This document shows, one piece after another, positions 54,599 through 63,718 of a stretch of DNA of 63,718 bases. The notes under the pieces are model-generated. The model saw nothing but the letters and a program-made list of their open reading frames with translations, was not told the origin of the DNA and did no database searches. Position numbers and translations under genes: made by a program. This stretch comes from Mycoemilia scoparia (taxonomy: Eukaryota > Kickxellomycota > Kickxellomycetes > Kickxellales > Kickxellaceae): contig JANBPU010000091.1 of assembly GCA_027575805.1 (NCBI GenBank), forward strand, positions 1 through 63,718, given 5' to 3'. Position 1 is the stretch's first letter. Every line of letters begins with the position of its first letter.

Positions 54599-57156
54599 GA
54601 TTAGTGGTAATCTTTATATGCGTATGTGTGAATAAAGTCTGTGTGTGTGTTTGTGTATGTGAGAAGATGTGAGGATAGTCGGATCGATACAGTGCTCTAT
54701 AATAGTACGCTGTAATGAATCAGGTATATTGGTTGAGTAATAAAACGTATAAACGGGAGAAGCGACCTAATTTTCAGCAATAGCAATATAAAGTTGTAAA
54801 TGAAAGGTCAAAAAGAAATAAATAATAAAAGGGACGTGAAGGTAAAGAAAAGAAAATAAGTTAGAGCCAGTGAATGGGGACAATGTTGGGGTATAATATC
54901 CTTATATGCGCAACTTAGTGCCTTATGATCCAAAGTGCGCAATGCAAATAGTGGCGGCGACTGAAAATAAAGGTCCTAACAAACATCTGTAAAGTTGGAG
55001 GTGGAGGCGGAGTGTATGTGTTGCACAAGGCGCATACAAAAACATATGCAGTGCGTGGCACAAAAATAATGATGACAATGCTAATGGACCATTATTTTTA
55101 GGATAAGGGCGGGCCCATGTGTGTGTCTAGGCTTAGAATGCCTTTGAGTTATTTTTAAACAAAGACCAAGCAAGGAAAATCATGTGCGTCATGGAAGAGC
55201 CAGGGCAGCTTGTTCAAAGACAGATAGTTGCATTAAAAGTAAGGCAAAGAAGCAAAGGGGCATGACAGAACAGGGTTCCAGGCAAGTTGAGAGGTGGTGT
55301 GGAGCTGTGGCAAAGAAACGATGGACCTGTTTAGTAGAGACTATTACAACTACTTTTGCTAGTAACAACAGTTTCACAAGAATGTGGTGGTGGTGGTGGT
55401 GGCTTTCTTCATGGCCAAGTCGGGAGAGCGGGGATGAGGCAATTGTTTGCAGTATTTGTGTGGAGATGAGTATGTCCATAGCAGTCAAATTAAGGGGAGA
55501 GGAAAGGATAGTAATAACAAAGAGTAAAATCGTGCTGTGGAGTTCATTACCAAATTTAGTCTCCGCAAACATGAAAACGGTCGGGCAGCCAGACGGAGAC
55601 CAATTAAGGAAGGGATTGAACAAATAAAGAATCTGGAGAAAGAGACAGCTATTGTCTTACCTTTGGAAACACAAATGGTTGTTTCTTGCTGTTGTTGTTT
55701 TTGGTATGTATTTCTTTTATAGCAGTTGGTTGGCGCTTTTGTGGCTGATATCCAAGGTGATTTTTTGGGAGGGTGGAGGGAAGAAAGGTCGAGTAACAGT
55801 TCCCGATGTGGATCGCAACGACTATATGGCAAGTTCCAATTTGTTTCTTTTAAGTTAGAGGATGAATTGCAGCTTGGCAGTGTACGTAGGTTAATCCCAA
55901 TAAAAACCGAAAGCTAGTTTGGGGAAACTGGTTTGCACGCTATACACAGCTGACTGCGATTGCTGGTTAAAGAATGATGTGTCCAGGTTCTTTTAGACGG
56001 GTGTTTTCTAGAACAGCTATTTAGCCGTTGATGCTACTGCTACTCCAATGGGGGGAAGGTATAGGAAAGAAAATTAGGGCTTTTTAGCAGCAATAAAGAT
56101 TCGCTGCCTGTGACTATGATGATCACAACAGCCGCTATTGGTGTTAACAATGGCGACGATGGTGGATGGTATTCTGGCAAATTTTTTGGTTTGGCTCTTC
56201 TTAAAGACAATGATAGCAGAGCGTAAAGAACCAAAAAGAGGATGGTGAAATCCGAACCCCCTCTTTAAACTAACTGATGAGCAGTACTTCAAAGGCGACT
56301 TTGGCGACTGTAGTAATTTGATAAGGCTGCCAGCGAAAGACTAAGCCAATGCAGGCTTATAAATAAAATACGATATGTTTAATAAAAGACAGACAGAGAG
56401 AGCGCGAGAGGAACAAAAGAATAAAAATAATGACTTGGCATTCAACTAAAAAGAATCGCCAGGAAACTAATTAATATATAACGATTACGCAGAGTATCCA
56501 CAGATGCTAACAAGGGCCTGAACAAGAGAGCAACTTTGTTTGTTATTGTTGTTGTTGCTGCTGCTACAAGTGCGGTAAACAAGGCACACAGATGCTGCAC
56601 TACACTGCACCAACGACTGCTGAAGTCAGGCCAAATTTGTACATTTATGGCAATGCTGGCTAATTATCCTTTTCTCTGCCGTTTTGGTGCTTGTCCAAAT
56701 CGTCGAATGGGCCATAACCAATGGGAGGGAGACAATACTGTTGTATTCTAGAAGGTGTGATGAGGCTTTTTGGTGTTCAACAATGATAACTACAAAAATC
56801 CATCATGAATGTGTGTGGTTGTTGCTTAAGCCACTATTCATACCTTGTCTTTTCTTCTCCAAAGCAACTGAATGATTGAGTTGTGATTTTCAAGACAAAC
56901 AAAATTCTGGCAGTGGTGGTTTCGATTATGGAACCAGCGCCATGCCTTCCCGTTCCCACTCGCACACACACACAAACTGCTATCCTTCAAGTTCATCAAC
57001 CCACATCCACATCCAACAGATTAAAGTATTCTTTATTTCTGCGGGTGAACACAGTTTAAATGTTTTGTAAAAATTACTATTTAAAGACAATAATATTTTT
57101 GTTGCAGAAAGAAATGCTGCTGTGCAAAAACTAGCTATCAAGATTCAAGCAATTAA
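54599..57156. other. 2.6-kb intergenic region with no supported gene
   Basis: Upstream of the PH gene and 3' of the Net1-like gene. Holds a (TGG)n tract at about 55384-55401 and GT/CT-rich patches. Two overlapping open frames of about 145 codons on opposite strands at 55184-55627 have no domains, and one contains a Trp run created by (TGG)n. No element A copy is present, which is unusual for a gap of this size in the window. Confidence 0.55.
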
Positions 57157-60100
57157 CTACATGTCCAGCAAGGCTGATGACACTCTGCGACTTGAACGGC
57201 GCCTTGTTGCCTGTTGTGATGATGTGCCCAGTGATGATGAAATAGGCTTTTTGTTTGAGTAGGTGCGAAGACCCGCGAGATTGCCGGCCATTCGAACGCC
57301 CTGGCTTTGTCGTCTCGGCGTTCTATTGTTGACCGATGATGAGGCTTGGGAACTGGGTGGCCCGCTGCTACTGTTCTCACTCTTTGATCTTTCTAGTCGA
57401 CGTAGACCGCCTGAGGGGATTGGTGCGGACCGCTTAATTGATGTGCTTGATCGGGCTGGTTGGGTACTACTTCCCCGCGTTGTCAATTCTTCTTCATCAG
57501 ATTCACTACTGTCACTCTCACTACTACTGCTGCTTTCACTTTCACTTGACTCCTCATCATCCTCCTCCTCCTCCTCTTCAGAATCTGCAGGTGATCTAGT
57601 TTGAATTCCAGGTTTACCCGTGGGATTATATGGCGTCGGAGTGGATGCACCTGATCCTGCCGGTGATGCATTGAGGCTTGCCATTGCCCGTCTGGCTGCC
57701 GATTCTGCCGCTTCCCTCTGCATTTCAGCAAACCGTTTGGACTTGGCAATCGCACTCAATGGTGTCACGGCCATTGCTCCGCTTCGTCTCCTTGCTGCAC
57801 TGCTTGCTGCTGCTCCTGCCGCCATACTTCTGCTCTTGGGTGTACCTGTGGGTGTTGTAGTGGTTGCAGCCATGCTGTTGATAAATGTAAATTTAGACTT
57901 TGGTTTTTGGGTTTGGGATTGTTCTGGGGTATCATCTTGGGATGAAGCTTTACGTTTTTTAGAACTAGTGGGTGTGACGGCTGCCGCTGTTTGTTTGGTT
58001 GTCTTTGTATTGGTAGCCACCGGTTCTTGTTCATCCTCTTCAGACTCGGACTCGGATTCGGATTCAGATTCGCTACTCTCTGACGAATTGTCTTCATCGG
58101 TAGTTTCTTCATCCTCATCTTCTTTTTCTTTTATTTCCCCAGATTTTGTCTCGGTGGTAGATGTTAGAGAATTTGTGGGGTTTTGAGCTTCAGTTTCACC
58201 CTCTTCCTCTTCCTCCTCCTCTTCCTCCTCTTCTTCAGAACTATCTTCATCCTCATCATCTGTACTTTCCTCTTCCTCTTCTTCAGAGCTTTCTTGACCA
58301 ACTCCATCCGTCTTTTTGGTATTTTGAGCTTTGACTGTCAATTTTTGTTCTTCTTCATCCTCCTCCTCCTCCTCATCATCATCATCTTCTTCTTCTTCTT
58401 CTTCACTACTAGATTCATCCGCTTCTACAGCAGTAGCAGTAGGAACTGGTGGCTGGCCCGGGGTTGTTTTATTTCCAGAATCTTCATTGTCGCCATCATC
58501 ATCGTCTTCTTCTTCTTCTTCCTCTTCCCCAGATGAGGATTCACTAACTTCCATAGCATCATCTCCATTTGGCACGTTCTTTGCAGTTAGCACATTGGGA
58601 TTAGCCACATCTTCTTCCTCACTGTCTTCTTCTTCTTCAGATGAAGATTCTTCCTCTGAGCTACTATCTTCTTCTTTATCTGTTTTGAGTTCAATTGGTT
58701 TCGATTTCTGATTCTTATTGGAATCAGATTTTCCATTATTTTCGTTATTTTGACTTAATTCAATGTCATCTAGCAAATTTTGTGCAGCATCTTGAGCACT
58801 AGATGATAACTCTGTTTCACTGCTATTACTATTACTATCATCCTCTTCTTCATCTTCTTCATTGACAGTAGCTGCATTATAATTAATGGAAGTTTTGTCA
58901 TTTTGTGGGAGAGATGATGCTGATGTCTTAGAGTTATTTTTGGGTTCAGATTTAGATTCAACGCCATGGCTCATGTTTGAATCCGTATTTTTGGATTCAG
59001 ACAGTGGTTTATTAGCTGGACCATTATTGACATCTTCGGTCTCAATATCCATTTTATCAGTCTGATCCATTGAAGTAGCAACTGAGGCATCTTGTTCAAC
59101 AGCCGCCTCCTCATCGCTCTCCTCATCTTCATCTTCCTCTTCAGAAGTATAATCAGCATCTGATTCAGGAGCATCGGCTTCGGCTCCTGTAGCGGTGGAA
59201 GCAGCAGCAGCAGCAGTTACTGTAGTGGCAGCTTTAACTGTTGTTGCCTTGACCCCTTCTTTAGAAGTTTCTTTGGGAGTTAGAGGTTTTTGCTGACTAT
59301 TGCCTTTAGAGCTATTATTTTGGGTATTTTGTTGGGTGTTGGAGGCTCGTAATTTCTCAAGAACTTCAGGTTGAGTTTCAGGAATTGTAAAGACATCATC
59401 GTCGTCATTATAATCACTGCCTTTGTATGAACTATCGCCATCATCATCATTATCAATGCTTGGAAGCGACTCATCTTTACTGGAATATCCAGCTGTCAAT
59501 ACTGTTTGGATGCCGTTTTCCTTGACCTTATTTTTACTACTGATTCGTGTGGATCTACGACGTTGTGAAGAACGTAAAGCAATCCCGTCATCTTTCCCAT
59601 TATTGTTTGGTTTCTGGCTAACAACCGGACTTGGTAAATCGTTGAATCCTTCAAGCTTGTCATTGTTGTCGTTGTTGTTGGCCTTAGTAATATCAATAAC
59701 AGAAGCTTGCAGTTGTGGTTGAGCTTGAGCTTGAGCTTTTTCCAGAGATTCTATTTCAGCCACACCATTGCTTCCATTAGTAGCATTAGGCTTGTTAATA
59801 TTATTGCCAGCATTAGCTGTGGTGTTGGATTTATTAATAGAATCATGGAACGGCTCCTTCTTTATCGTAATATCGGAGTTACTGGCTGTTCTCTCTGACC
59901 TTTTGTCACCATTCAATTCTGAAGTGGTAACTTCATGGGCAGTCTTTGCTCTGTCTACAGGTGTTCCAGCCACGGCATTAGTTTCTGACACAACGCTGCC
60001 ATTTGATCCTCCACCCCCACCCCCTCCATGACGCGAAGGAGACGATGATGTTGTCCCCCCTAACTCTTCGCCAATAAACGGAAGCACACGAATACGTCTG

Positions 60101-60891
60101 CGTTTATTCTGGCCCGTGGAATTGGCATTAACAAAGTTGAACAAACTTTGGCCATCATTGGCCGTTCTGACATTGCTGTTTTCCGGAGTTGATCCGGTAG
60201 ATTTTATGGCTGACAGAGATGGACTGGTCGAATGTGGGCGTCGACGTTTTCTGCTGGAAACAATAGATTCTTGTGGAGATATATCGCCATCCTCAATAAG
60301 CGTGGATCTGGCTTTACGATCACCGCGGGATACGGGCGTGTATGTTGATGATTTTGGGGCCTTCCGGACAGCAGCATAAACAAATTGGCTTTCGTCAAAC
60401 ACATCTTTTACAGCGAATTCGTCGGCGATGTCGAACATTGTTGTATCGCGCAAATAGAGGAATTCAAGGGCTGGATCGGCTGGGTACAGTTTGGCGTAGA
60501 TCTTGGCAATGCCAAATCTTACATCTTTTACTAGATCGTTTGCTCGAGCAAAGTATATAAACTTCTTTAGGACCTTTACTCCTGTTTGTTCTGGATTTGG
60601 GACTGGGGTTTGGCTTGGTTGTGGTGTGGTGGTAGTGCCAAAGGATGGAAAGTGCGGTGGCTGGGTGGCTGTTGCATTTATAGAGTTATCAAAGGGTCTG
60701 AATGTAGCAGTTGGTGTTCCTGGTGGCTGTGACGGTTGATTTTCTTGGTGCTGGTGCTGGTGCTGGTGGTTTAACAATGCGATTTGGCCCAAGTTGCCCA
60801 AGGGCGTTGCTATTGTTGGGTTGGCGGTGTTTGAATTTTCTTCCTCGCATATTAAGTGGACCCTGAGCTTTACTGGAGGGCCCTTGCTCAT
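57157..60891 (-). CDS. Net1/Tof2-like nucleolar protein (cytokinesis-checkpoint N-terminal domain)
   Basis: 1244 aa, intronless. Residues about 105-173 match the N-terminal domain of Net1/Tof2/Dnt1: 'VLKKFIYFARANDLVKDVRF', 'IAKIYAKLYPADPALEFLYL' and 'EFAVKDVFDESQFVYAAVRK'. The rest is disordered. It includes a Ser/Asp/Glu region (about 580-1000) with many runs of 4-10 acidic residues, typical of nucleolar acidic tracts, and a basic Ser/Arg/Ala C terminus ending 'ATRRRSSRRVSSALLDM'. In yeast, Net1 anchors Cdc14 in the nucleolus and supports rDNA silencing and Pol I; Dnt1 does related work in fission yeast. The assignment rests on the one folded domain plus the overall layout. Confidence 0.75.
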   Translation of the reverse strand: MSKGPPVKLRVHLICEEENSNTANPTIATPLGNLGQIALLNHQHQHQHQENQPSQPPGTPTATFRPFDNSINATATQPPHFPSFGTTTTPQPSQTPVPNPEQTGVKVLKKFIYFARANDLVKDVRFGIAKIYAKLYPADPALEFLYLRDTTMFDIADEFAVKDVFDESQFVYAAVRKAPKSSTYTPVSRGDRKARSTLIEDGDISPQESIVSSRKRRRPHSTSPSLSAIKSTGSTPENSNVRTANDGQSLFNFVNANSTGQNKRRRIRVLPFIGEELGGTTSSSPSRHGGGGGGGSNGSVVSETNAVAGTPVDRAKTAHEVTTSELNGDKRSERTASNSDITIKKEPFHDSINKSNTTANAGNNINKPNATNGSNGVAEIESLEKAQAQAQPQLQASVIDITKANNNDNNDKLEGFNDLPSPVVSQKPNNNGKDDGIALRSSQRRRSTRISSKNKVKENGIQTVLTAGYSSKDESLPSIDNDDDGDSSYKGSDYNDDDDVFTIPETQPEVLEKLRASNTQQNTQNNSSKGNSQQKPLTPKETSKEGVKATTVKAATTVTAAAAASTATGAEADAPESDADYTSEEEDEDEESDEEAAVEQDASVATSMDQTDKMDIETEDVNNGPANKPLSESKNTDSNMSHGVESKSEPKNNSKTSASSLPQNDKTSINYNAATVNEEDEEEDDSNSNSSETELSSSAQDAAQNLLDDIELSQNNENNGKSDSNKNQKSKPIELKTDKEEDSSSEEESSSEEEEDSEEEDVANPNVLTAKNVPNGDDAMEVSESSSGEEEEEEEDDDDGDNEDSGNKTTPGQPPVPTATAVEADESSSEEEEEEDDDDEEEEEDEEEQKLTVKAQNTKKTDGVGQESSEEEEEESTDDEDEDSSEEEEEEEEEEEEGETEAQNPTNSLTSTTETKSGEIKEKEDEDEETTDEDNSSESSESESESESESEEDEQEPVATNTKTTKQTAAAVTPTSSKKRKASSQDDTPEQSQTQKPKSKFTFINSMAATTTTPTGTPKSRSMAAGAAASSAARRRSGAMAVTPLSAIAKSKRFAEMQREAAESAARRAMASLNASPAGSGASTPTPYNPTGKPGIQTRSPADSEEEEEEDDEESSESESSSSSESDSSESDEEELTTRGSSTQPARSSTSIKRSAPIPSGGLRRLERSKSENSSSGPPSSQASSSVNNRTPRRQSQGVRMAGNLAGLRTYSNKKPISSSLGTSSQQATRRRSSRRVSSALLDM

Positions 60892-61897
60892 TTTGAGGAT
60901 TCTAAAGAAAAGATATTTACTTTTTGTGCAAATGAGGTCAGAATATTAACGATTCTTTTTGGTAATTTGTTGGTGAGTATGTGGTGTGCTTCATGGAACA
61001 CCCTTTTGATAGTTTAGAGGAGAAATCACAAAATAGTAGAAAAGCCTATTGTTGTTTTGTTATAAAATTTGTAAATGAGTGTTTCAGTGTAGGAAAGAGA
61101 GAGAAACAAATCAAATTAGCCATCAATCAGGTTACGGGTTTCAGTGATTAAGCATTAATAATATTCTCGAAATGCAGACGTAGCCACACGCTCTAAAAAC
61201 AAGTTCACAGGTTTCATTTCCTCCCATTCCTTTAAGGGATTCATGGCGGATTTTTATAAATAGTTGCTCAAGCTCCTACTATGCTGGATGACAAACAATA
61301 AAACCTATTGTTATTATATCTTATTATTGTATTCAAACTAATCATTGCTTTTTTCTTCACACATCAGGCCTACTATAATAACAAAAACAAAAATCTACAA
61401 ATGTTAAAGCTTGTTTCTTTAGCATGACAGTGATGACTCTTCACAGAAAATCAAAAACACAATACAAACATAAGACAAACAAAACTGAGCTAGCCAAGCA
61501 ACTAGTTAACCAAAAAAATCGTTAAACTCAGTTAGCTGCTACAGACACACAGAGGGACAAAACCAACTACATCTTCAAGTAAGAGTGGATAGATAACAAC
61601 TTGCATGAGACTAATTAATAGACCACCAAGCATAGGAGGATCATGATTATGTGAGAGTGCATTGAATTTCTGTATGTGTAATGAACATTCGATTGATCCT
61701 ATTATATTACGATCACTGAGCCATAATGCTGTAGTTATTAGCTTGCTTACTAACATTTAATACCTTCTGCCATGTTCGTATTTTCAATGTATTTATATTC
61801 TTTGTTGTTTAATAATTACCATATAAAAGTATTAATGTAAAGCCAACAGCCACAGCAGTAGGAGATGGGTAGGAGTGGATTCAGCAGCCCTATAGGG
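60892..61897. other. Intergenic region, upstream of the Net1-like gene
   Basis: 1 kb between the Net1-like start and the TOA1 stop, both on the minus strand. AT-rich; the open frame at 61532-61756 has no recognisable content. I see nothing else. Confidence 0.5.
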
Positions 61898-63224
61898 TTA
61901 CCATTCAAAGTCGCCAGTCGCTTTGAAGAACAGGAAATCCCTTCCATTTACAAGTATAATACCATCTTTAAGGATACACTTCCACCTGTTTTTGGTTCTG
62001 GTAACTTTATCATATTGACAAAGCACTATGTGATCAGTGTCGTCAGCCTCACCATCATCACCATCTGAATCATCCAGATCTGAGCCAATAATCTCACTAT
62101 CACTGACAAGCCTCACTTCCTCCTGTTGTTGTTGTTGTTGCTGCTGCTGCTCGGTGTTCGGATAACTGTCACCATCAAGCTGACTAATCTGTGGTCGCTG
62201 CTTAAGCTTATTCCATAAAGCCTCTGCATCTTTTTGTGACAGCTGATCCAGACCGTTCAAATAATCGTTGGCACCATCTGTTTGTGGTATATTGTCTTGG
62301 GCTATTGGATATGTAGAGATGTAGCAAGAGAAAATATTATTTACTCGACTAGACATCATGATGCAAATAACTAGGCCATAGTAAAGACAATCGTCCATAG
62401 ATCTATACTTACCGCCATGTCCACTATTGCTGTCATTATTGTTGTAAGCGTTTGAGAATGTGTAGGGGCTCTGATCGGGCTAATTATTTTTGCAGCAGTA
62501 TTTTTGTAAGCAAGATCTTTAGGCGTGATAAAGCCAAAAAATAATGATGCGTTTTAAACATACCATGTATGCTGGGGGCCTACTAGTGCTTGCATGGGAG
62601 GAATCGCCATACCCAATCCCATCATCATTAAGAAGGTGGTTGTTGCCAGATTGTGCAAGAGATGCCAAAGCTGCCGCGGAGGGCGTATCGCTATCTGTTG
62701 TATTGATAATTGCGGCAAGAGAGGCTGCATTTTGAGGGCGAGACTGTGTATATGAAGTGCTGTTCGTGTTGGAAGCTCCAGCATGTTCGCCACTACCATG
62801 TTCGCCTCCTCTTGAATTATCTTCGCCATCGCCACCTTCTCCATCACGCTCTTCATTTGGGAATATCGCCACCCTAGACTGGATGACCTTTGTTTCCCAG
62901 GACTGTAAATACAAATCATTTAGCAGTTTTAGTATACACATACTTTACACCTTTATACAATCTCCAGTATATAACTGTGTAAGTAAAATACATACACGTT
63001 GGAGCTCTTCCAGTACTGATGGATCTACTCCACTGTCTTCAAAATCTCTTTGGACATTTCGAATTACATCATCAATTACATGACGGTAAATAGTAGACTA
63101 TTGAGACACGACCATATTCAAGCACAGATAAACACAAGTCATTAGCTGTTCTCCAGCAAAGTATAAGTAATGGTTTATACACATCATAATATCCGCATAT
63201 CCTTACAGCAATCGTGTTTGACAT
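61898..63224 (-). CDS. TOA1: TFIIA large subunit, five exons
   Basis: Exons in transcription order: 63207-63224 (18-nt exon, MSNTIA), 62996-63097, 62564-62902, 62413-62479 and 61898-62301. All junctions are GT...AG, the phases close, and the total is 930 nt, 309 aa. The N-terminal four-helix-bundle part reads 'STIYRHVIDDVIRNVQRDF', then 'GVDPSVLEELQRSWETKVIQ', matching the alpha end of TFIIA. A variable linker has Gly/Glu and polyQ (nine Q). The C-terminal beta-barrel part reads 'DDTDHIVLCQYDKVTRTKNR', then 'WKCILKDGIILVNGRDFLFF' and 'KATGDFEW', which is almost diagnostic. TFIIA stabilises TBP on the TATA box for RNA polymerase II. The open frames at 61898-62398 and 62519-62941 are single exons read into introns. 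Confidence 0.96.
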
Positions 63225-63718
63225 GGCCTATACTGCATTATATAAATGTTTGCATATTTATATTTAGATCTTTTATATATATATTTAATATGCATTGTTA
63301 TGATTAATTTTGCCTCTTATAGAGGAAATATAATGCGAAGTACAAACCTTTGCGTGTATGTTCTACTTGTTGAGTCTTTTTTTGCTGTTTTTAGGCCTTA
63401 TTACATCCACTTGCTTATAAATATAAAAAGGTAAAAAATTAAAACTGATAACCACTGTCCTTTTTTAAATGGATCCTGATTCTGCAGGAATTATGGGATA
63501 CACCTCAATTTAATCACAGATTACTAATGTTATTAGATTATGATTTTTCAGAATTCACGCATTAACAAATCGTTATTAGGAAGGGAACTTTTTTAATACA
63601 ACTTACTATTTGGCATTTATCAGCAGTAAAGTTTCTATTTCCATATGGATTATAGTTTTTGAAGGGTGACTTTTGGTGGCCAACGATTAAAGGGGGAACT
63701 ACAGCCAAATGTGTGACT
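63225..63718. other. TOA1 upstream region with element A copy 16 at the window edge
   Basis: AT-rich upstream region of TOA1, ending in a partial element A that runs off the window. Nothing else was seen. Confidence 0.55.
63644..63718 (+). mobile_element. Element A copy 16 (cut by window end)
   Basis: TATGGATTATAGTTTTTGAA, then TTTTGGTGGCCAACGATTAA and GGGGGAACTACAGCCAAATG. The right half lies beyond the window. Confidence 0.9.

Noticed and set aside
55184..55627. Open frames of about 145 codons on both strands
   Set aside because: They overlap each other, lack domains, and one contains a Trp run produced by a (TGG)n tract.
3708..63718. CRISPR-like array of repeats
   Set aside because: The repeats are dispersed over 60 kb, have terminal inverted repeats and variable spacing, and the genome is eukaryotic.

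Overview
This window reads as nuclear DNA of an early-diverging filamentous fungus. The genes are fungal (SIN3, SLH1/ASCC3, fused HIS7, CBP3, a Net1/Tof2-type nucleolar protein), spacers are AT-rich, and introns are small (about 70-430 bp) with GTAAGT/GTATGT donors and TAG/CAG acceptors. Proteins carry long Ser/Asn/Gln/Thr/Glu-rich stretches. A Kickxellomycotina/Zoopagomycota-like lineage is my inference, not something shown directly.

Layout. 1-14 kb: a Y_phosphatase3-type phosphatase, an unknown protein (minus), the intronless double-cassette helicase SLH1/ASCC3 and a multi-pass membrane protein (minus). 14-23 kb, all minus: SIN3 corepressor, a six-exon SNAP/TPR-like protein and the COPII cargo adaptor SVP26/TEX261. 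23-27 kb: a 4.2 kb stretch with no gene that I can support. 27-31.6 kb: a P5-like P-type ATPase with a signal peptide and a cysteine-rich ectodomain. 32-38 kb: three nuclear genes for mitochondrial proteins (uL11m, CBP3, frataxin) and a small Gly/Tyr-rich secreted protein. 38.8-44 kb, minus: an orphan acidic protein, the RAD51 paralogue RAD57/XRCC3 and ribosomal eL38. 44.7-50 kb, plus: HIS7 and a C2H2 zinc-finger factor. 50.8-63.2 kb, minus: an RA-like/double-PH protein, a Net1/Tof2-like nucleolar protein and TFIIA large subunit TOA1.

I assembled exons by hand for SIN3, the SNAP-like gene, SVP26, the ATPase, XRCC3, eL38, HIS7, the C2H2 factor and TOA1. In every case the phases close and the total length is a multiple of three.

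The most notable feature outside genes is a family of about 16 short non-coding repeats ('element A', about 117 bp, with terminal inverted repeats and TA at both ends). They look like a Tc1/mariner-type MITE family with at least two subfamilies. They include tandem pairs, one internally deleted fold-back copy and two copies inside a single XRCC3 intron. A second repeat ('element B', about 150 bp) occurs four times, only between 31.9 and 37.1 kb, and each time directly beside an A copy. I see no CRISPR array, rRNA, convincing tRNA or prokaryote-type operon.
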